Shown: one piece after another, positions 59,653-64,000 of the stretch
Position numbering within the stretch: the first letter of the stretch is position 1
Layout of the letters: every line of letters begins with the position of its first letter
Assembly (NCBI RefSeq): GCF_000378005.1
Contig: NZ_KB899040.1
Coordinates: forward strand, 501,468-565,467
Direction: 5' to 3'
Origin: Coprothermobacter platensis DSM 11748
GTDB taxonomy: Bacteria > Coprothermobacterota > Coprothermobacteria > Coprothermobacterales > Coprothermobacteraceae
Length of the DNA stretch: 64,000 nt
Translations under genes and position numbers: made by a program
The notes under the pieces: generated by a model
What the model saw: the letters and a program-made list of their open reading frames with translations, nothing else
Told to the model about the DNA's origin: nothing
Databases searched by the model: none

Positions 59653-60426
59653 TTGCTTGGGGGGCTAATTGATCACGAGCTCATTGTACGAGCTCTATGG
59701 GGCATAATTGTTGTCGTATTAGTCGTAGTGAGCATACTTTCTAACTGGAGTTATGGTTTATTGACATTTTTCATTGGGTTGATGTCTGTTCTTGAACTTG
59801 CAAGCATGTTTAGGGTAGACTACATCCATGCAATTATCATTTATGTTGTGGACTACGTTGCTACGGTGTTCTTCGGCTTAGGTATTGGTCTGGCTCTTGG
59901 CCTGATAATCGTTATTTTATCCTCCCTTAGGTTAAATCCGTTAGAAAGCACAGATAAGCGTTGGATACTTGTAAAAGTTGTCTCAGTCTATATAGCACTT
60001 TGTACAAGCAGCTTTATAATGTTCAAATTGTATGTGCCTTCTCCGTGGATAGTGTTGTGTTTTTGGCTTTCCCTTTGGGTTTTTGATTCTACAGCGTATT
60101 TATGGGGAAGGAATACAGGCTCTGAGCGTTTTGCCCCGTTTATAAGCCCTGGGAAAAATTTAGAGGGGTTTGTGTTTGGCTATATAACAACGATACTGTG
60201 CAGTGCACTACTGAGTGTTATCTTTAAGCAACCTATCATAAATATGTTTGGCATTTTCGTTCCCTTGTCTGGTATATGTGGAGATTTGTTGGAATCTTGG
60301 GCTAAGCGTATAGCTGGGGTAAAAGATTCCGGAAAAATCATTCCGTATCATGGCGGCATATGGGATAGATTTGATAGCTCATTGCTTGCATCACTGGTTG
60401 TTTTGGTGGTGATCGAATGTCTGTAA
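59653..60426 (+). CDS. cdsA: Phosphatidate cytidylyltransferase
   Basis: CdsA makes CDP-diacylglycerol, the precursor of acidic phospholipids. The 257-residue product has about eight membrane segments and the C-terminal signature (ESWAKRIAGVKDSGKIIPYHGGIWDRFDS, positions about 213-241), where the family has KD-x-PGHGG-x-DR-D. The start is TTG 59653, with poor ribosome site; other starts downstream would remove the first helix. It overlaps dxr by 10 bases. Confidence 0.9.
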   Translation: MLGGLIDHELIVRALWGIIVVVLVVVSILSNWSYGLLTFFIGLMSVLELASMFRVDYIHAIIIYVVDYVATVFFGLGIGLALGLIIVILSSLRLNPLESTDKRWILVKVVSVYIALCTSSFIMFKLYVPSPWIVLCFWLSLWVFDSTAYLWGRNTGSERFAPFISPGKNLEGFVFGYITTILCSALLSVIFKQPIINMFGIFVPLSGICGDLLESWAKRIAGVKDSGKIIPYHGGIWDRFDSSLLASLVVLVVIECL

Positions 60427-61499
60427 AAGTTGCTGTGTTCGGCGCTACTGGTTCTGTGGGCATGCAGACAATGGAAGTTTTAGACGCTTATCGTAACCAG
60501 TACGAGCCTTTTTTGTTATTAGGTGGTCATAACGTAGAGCCTTTAGAACAACTTGGTGCTAAATATAATTGTCCTATCTACAGTCCATGGTTGGCCAATT
60601 TTAGCCGAGAACAATTACGTGATCATCTAAAATTGGCGGACATATTAGTGTACGCTGTTTCCTCTGTTGATTATTTGCCAGAGCTGGTCAATTTTCTTTC
60701 CCAGGGTAAGCCTGTCTGCCTTTCCACAAAAGAAGTCATTGTTGAGGCTTGGCCATTTATAAAAACTTATTCCGATTTAATACGACCGGTGGATTCTGAA
60801 CACAATGCCCTGTGGAGATTGGGAGCTGGACACAAAGGTATAGATAAGCTTTACGTTGTTGGGTCTGGAGGTTCTCTTAGAGAAAAAAGTAAAACCGAAA
60901 TTGAGGAAGCAACTCTCAAGGATGTTATGAACCATCCCGTATGGCAGATGGGTCCAAAGGTTACGTTTGATTCAGCATTGCTTATTAATAAATCTATGGA
61001 AGTTATAGAAGCCAGCCATTTATTTGGGTTAGATGGCGAGAATATTGAGGTAATCATAGAACCTTCGGGACATGTACATGGCGTGGTGGATTTCTGCGAT
61101 GGTTCTCGTGAGGTTTTGCTTTCCGAACCGACAATGAAATTACCTATTGCTTATGCGTTATCATTTCCAGAATATCTACCCAGTGTTTCCTCTCTGCGGT
61201 CTTTGCTTGAGGAACAGTTGAACTTCAGAAAGCCTGATACAGAGCGATTTCCATGTGTTGAACTCGGGCATCTTGCCCTTACCGTTGGATATACAGGTTG
61301 TATGGCATTTTCTGTCGCCGACCAAATAGCATTTCAAGAATTTTCTCTTGGTCACATAAGGCCATCGGAAGTTTATAAACTTCTTTTAAATGCCATAGAC
61401 TACTATAGGGGTGAAACTTATCCTGATACTATAGAAGACTATTTTGAATTGAGGCAGGAAATGATAGAAGCGATTACAAAGGAGGCTCACGAGATTTGA
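60417..61499 (+). CDS. dxr: 1-deoxy-D-xylulose 5-phosphate reductoisomerase
   Basis: Dxr catalyses the second step of the MEP isoprenoid pathway. The 360-residue product has the NADPH loop FGATGSVGMQTMEVL, STKEVIVE, the metal-binding PVDSEHNALWRL, GSGGSLREKS, then HPVWQMGPKVTFDSALLINKSMEVIEASHLF. GGTGGTGAT precedes the ATG. With ispG 2 kb on, it shows this organism uses the MEP route. Confidence 0.95.
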   Translation: MSVKVAVFGATGSVGMQTMEVLDAYRNQYEPFLLLGGHNVEPLEQLGAKYNCPIYSPWLANFSREQLRDHLKLADILVYAVSSVDYLPELVNFLSQGKPVCLSTKEVIVEAWPFIKTYSDLIRPVDSEHNALWRLGAGHKGIDKLYVVGSGGSLREKSKTEIEEATLKDVMNHPVWQMGPKVTFDSALLINKSMEVIEASHLFGLDGENIEVIIEPSGHVHGVVDFCDGSREVLLSEPTMKLPIAYALSFPEYLPSVSSLRSLLEEQLNFRKPDTERFPCVELGHLALTVGYTGCMAFSVADQIAFQEFSLGHIRPSEVYKLLLNAIDYYRGETYPDTIEDYFELRQEMIEAITKEAHEI

Positions 61500-62506
61500 A
61501 TGCTCTTTACGTGGTTATAGCCATAATAGCCATATCTGTATTGTTGGTTGCACATGAATATGGTCATTACTTGGTAGCTAAACGTCTCCATTATGAAGTA
61601 ACGGGATTCGGTGTAGGGTTTGGTCCCGTTATTTATAAGCGGAAGCATGGAGAGACAGAGTTTAGATTAGGTATAATACCATTTGGCGCTTACGTAGAAG
61701 TACCGGCTATGGATGGACAAGGGGCAAGTATTATTAGACCACTTCATAAGGTAGCCATCGCAGTAGCTGGGCCATTAATGAATTTTGTTCTTGCGTTTAT
61801 TATTATATTCGTTGTGCTCATTGCAGGGAATCCCACTGAGCCGAGTACAACTATTGCATCCATAGTTCCCAATTCGCCAGCATCTCAAGTACTTCAGGTG
61901 GGAGATAAAATACTGCAAATAGATGGTCAGAATGTGGCAGACTATTCACAGTTCCAACAGACCATTTCTAAGAAAAATGTCGGAGAACCTGTAGAACTTT
62001 TGATCCAGCGTGACAATCAACAATTAAAGGTGCGATTAACAGTGGAGAACATCTCTTACGATGGCCAAAAATTTGTCGGAATAGGCATCACTGCTGCCCC
62101 AAAGAAGTATTCTCCTGTTGATGCGTTTGTGAAGTCATTTTCGGAAGTCTGGTTAATGATAGAGCAACTATGGCAAGGGCTGATACTATTGGTGACACGC
62201 CCGAAGACCACTGAAGTTATGGGCATCATCGGGATAACGGCCACTATGGCAACGTTTGCGCGTTCGAACTTTGTTGTGTTCTTATACCTTGTTTCACTTA
62301 TTAGTGCGAACTTGGGTTTTGTCAATTTGATTCCTTTTCCCGCTCTGGATGGTAGCCTCATACTTACGGGGCTTGTTGAATCAGTTATAGGAAAACCACT
62401 TCCACAGTCTTGGATTAATGTCATAAATGCTATCGGGTTTGTGTTTTTGATGGGACTCATGGTCTATGTGTCTTTCCTTGATGTAGGAAGGTTGATAGGT
62501 CTATGA
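61496..62506 (+). CDS. rseP: Site-2 intramembrane metalloprotease (RseP/RasP)
   Basis: RseP-type proteases cut membrane-bound regulators within the bilayer. The 336-residue product has HEYGH (H20, E21, H24) in the first membrane helix, one PDZ domain (about 105-190; Gram-negative RseP has two) and the C-terminal metal ligand in NLIPFPALDGS. The TTG start overlaps the dxr stop and follows AAGGAGG at 61479-61485. No target anti-sigma factor is in the window. Confidence 0.93.
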   Translation: MNALYVVIAIIAISVLLVAHEYGHYLVAKRLHYEVTGFGVGFGPVIYKRKHGETEFRLGIIPFGAYVEVPAMDGQGASIIRPLHKVAIAVAGPLMNFVLAFIIIFVVLIAGNPTEPSTTIASIVPNSPASQVLQVGDKILQIDGQNVADYSQFQQTISKKNVGEPVELLIQRDNQQLKVRLTVENISYDGQKFVGIGITAAPKKYSPVDAFVKSFSEVWLMIEQLWQGLILLVTRPKTTEVMGIIGITATMATFARSNFVVFLYLVSLISANLGFVNLIPFPALDGSLILTGLVESVIGKPLPQSWINVINAIGFVFLMGLMVYVSFLDVGRLIGL

Positions 62507-63558
62507 TTGAACGCAGAAAAACCAGGTCTGTAAAAGTTGGAAATCTAACCATTGGCGGTGATGCTCCTGTCATTGTCCAAACGATGTTGAAAACAAATAT
62601 TGCCAATTTAGATGATGCGTTATCAGAACTCAGAGAAGATATTTCTGCTGGTGCACAGCTTGTACGCTTTGCTGTTCCGGATAAAACTGCGGCGGCGAAT
62701 ATATCAGCTTTAGTTAAGGAAAGTTCAGTTCCTTTAGTTGCGGACATTCATTTTGACCCGCAGTTGGCCATTATGGCTCTTGAGAGTGGTGTTTCAAAAC
62801 TTCGACTAAACCCTGGAACGATAAAAGATAAGCTTGCTCGAAAAGATATTGTCTTATTAGCGAAAGAAAAGCACGTTCCTATACGTATAGGATTAAATAC
62901 GGGTAGTTTGCCTATGGAACGAAAACGCCCTGAAGAGGAATTAATCTCATTTGCAATCAGAGTAATGTCTGAGGAAGTGGCAATGTTAGAAGAATTATCA
63001 TTCTTTGATATCGTTCTTTCTATAAAGAGTTCTGACCCTGTAGAAAATGTTGCCATAAACCGAAGATTGAGCGAAACGTTCGACTATCCTGTACATTTAG
63101 GTGTCACTGAAGCAGGGCAGGGGACAGAAGGATTAATTTATTCTGTTTCAGGTATGGCGCCTCTTTTAATGGATGGCATAGGGGACACCATAAGGGTTTC
63201 CCTAAATGGTCCTTCTGTAGAGGAAGTTGAAGCTGCCTATCATTTACTTCGCTCCTGCGGTAGGCTAAAAAAAGGCGTTCATATTGTGGCATGTCCAACG
63301 TGTGGGCGTCTTGAGAGGAAAACGTGGGATGTTGTTAAGACTTTACGAGAACAGTTAAAAGACGTTGAAAAACCTTTGACAATTGCCGTAATGGGATGCA
63401 TGGTTAATGGACCACAGGAAGCATCTCGCGCAGATATCGGTGTAGCCTTAGGTTCAGCGGGCGCTGTCCTGTTTAAGAAAGGGAGCGTCATTCGTGTTCT
63501 TAAGCGTGATGAAGATATTGTTAACGCTATAATGGAAGAAGTAGGGAGGTTATCATGA
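62503..63558 (+). CDS. ispG: 4-hydroxy-3-methylbut-2-en-1-yl diphosphate synthase
   Basis: IspG (GcpE) is the Fe-S enzyme of the sixth MEP step. The 351-residue product has the TIM barrel with [11 protein letters not shown] and LRLNPGTI, and the cluster ligands C264 and C267 (CPTCGR), C299 ([10 protein letters not shown]) and the nearby Glu. Overlaps with rseP and proS are 4 bases each. Confidence 0.96.
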   Translation: MIERRKTRSVKVGNLTIGGDAPVIVQTMLKTNIANLDDALSELREDISAGAQLVRFAVPDKTAAANISALVKESSVPLVADIHFDPQLAIMALESGVSKLRLNPGTIKDKLARKDIVLLAKEKHVPIRIGLNTGSLPMERKRPEEELISFAIRVMSEEVAMLEELSFFDIVLSIKSSDPVENVAINRRLSETFDYPVHLGVTEAGQGTEGLIYSVSGMAPLLMDGIGDTIRVSLNGPSVEEVEAAYHLLRSCGRLKKGVHIVACPTCGRLERKTWDVVKTLREQLKDVEKPLTIAVMGCMVNGPQEASRADIGVALGSAGAVLFKKGSVIRVLKRDEDIVNAIMEEVGRLS

Positions 63559-64000
63559 TCGCACATGCAAAAAACTTTTTTTACAAAACCCTTAGAGAAG
63601 ACCCAAAGGATGCGGAAGCTGTTTCACATAAGCTGCTTATACGTTCCTCGATGATAAAGCAAATTGCCTCTGGAATATACGCATTCCTACCCCTGGGGCA
63701 CCGTGTTCTCAAAAAGATAGAAACCATCGTACGTGAGGAGATGGATGGGATCGGTGGCCAAGAGATGACCATGTCCATTATGATGCCTGCAGAAATGTGG
63801 AAAAAGACAGGACGTTGGGATATTTACGGTGACGATATGCTAAAACTCAAAGACAGAAAAGAACAAGATTTTTGCCTTGGTCCCACCCACGAAGAACAAG
63901 TCACCACACTGGCAGGGCAGGTAATTTCATCATATAAACAGCTTCCTTTGCTGGTTTATCAGATTCAGACAAAATTCCGTGATGAGCCTCGACCACGTTT
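63555..64000 (+). CDS. proS: Prolyl-tRNA synthetase, 3' truncated by the window
   Basis: ProS charges tRNA-Pro. The window ends after 148 codons. Visible are the bacterial-type N-terminus with [37 protein letters not shown] and the class II motif 2 region PTHEEQV ... FRDEPRPR. The ATG overlaps ispG by 4 bases and has GGGAGG at 63544-63549. ispG-proS is a familiar order in Firmicutes. Confidence 0.95.
   Translation, partial: MIAHAKNFFYKTLREDPKDAEAVSHKLLIRSSMIKQIASGIYAFLPLGHRVLKKIETIVREEMDGIGGQEMTMSIMMPAEMWKKTGRWDIYGDDMLKLKDRKEQDFCLGPTHEEQVTTLAGQVISSYKQLPLLVYQIQTKFRDEPRPR

Overview
The window is a dense bacterial housekeeping region of moderate G+C. I count 72 protein genes, two of them cut by the window edges. 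No rRNA, tRNA, CRISPR array, insertion sequence or prophage gene was seen. All genes but three lie on the + strand, most overlap or sit within 30 bases of the next, and no gene-free stretch exceeds 150 bases. Gene order is Firmicutes-like (DUF881-DUF881-sbp-ftsZ, ylxM-ffh-rpsP-ylqD-rimM-trmD-rplS-lepB, rapZ-whiA-rpoN-gap-pgk-tpiA-secG, rpsB-tsf-pyrH-frr-cdsA-dxr-rseP-ispG-proS). A branched-chain polyamine synthase, a type-4 Fe-S uracil-DNA glycosylase and a reduced gene set point to an anaerobic thermophile on a deep branch near Firmicutes. Coprothermobacter would fit, but that is an inference from gene content, not a search.

Layout: 1-8.5 kb is a cell wall and division cluster (murD, ftsW, murG, ddl, an FtsQ-like gene, two DUF881 genes, sbp, ftsZ) ending in a radical SAM gene; ftsA, murC and murB are absent from it. 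8.6-13.8 kb holds ileS-lspA-rluD-serS. 13.8-17.4 kb has a minus-strand penicillin-binding protein, a PfkB-family protein with a broken catalytic motif, and minus-strand bpsA. 17.4-24 kb is acpS-nnr-dnaG, rpoD and uvrB. 24-34.3 kb is the ylxM-ffh/trmD ribosome and secretion operon, running into rnhB-yraN-comM-dprA and trmFO-xer. 34.3-38.7 kb is methylthioadenosine salvage (mtaD, mtnP-like) with rpiB, glyA and upp. 38.7-43.3 kb is envelope glycan synthesis (wecA/tagO, wecB/mnaA, murA, csaB), which fits a pyruvylated secondary polymer that could anchor an S-layer. 43.3-48.1 kb has a polymerase-less PolA nuclease, coaE, ogt, rapZ, whiA and a compact sigma-54. 48.2-56.5 kb is gap-pgk-tpiA-secG, rpsO-pnp-udg-rnj and mscL, with a convergent cupin. 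56.8-64 kb is rpsB to proS.

The genes connect. BpsA releases methylthioadenosine, which the mtaD/mtnP pair can recycle. WecA, WecB and CsaB form a plausible single glycan pathway. CdsA, Dxr, RseP and IspG join lipid and isoprenoid synthesis to translation factors.

The most unusual signals are regulatory. Several intrinsic-terminator-shaped hairpins lie inside coding sequence, mostly within the first 160 bases of internal operon genes (ftsW, yraN, mtaD, tpiA). A 12-bp hairpin begins at the lepB start codon. Three genes (acpS, ylxM, trmFO) have a -10 box so close to the ATG that their messages should be leaderless or nearly so. Other oddities are a sigma-54 of only 329 residues, a PolA reduced to its 5'-nuclease, a PfkB homologue without the catalytic Asp, and an MtnP homologue with Asn where adenine-specific enzymes have Asp.
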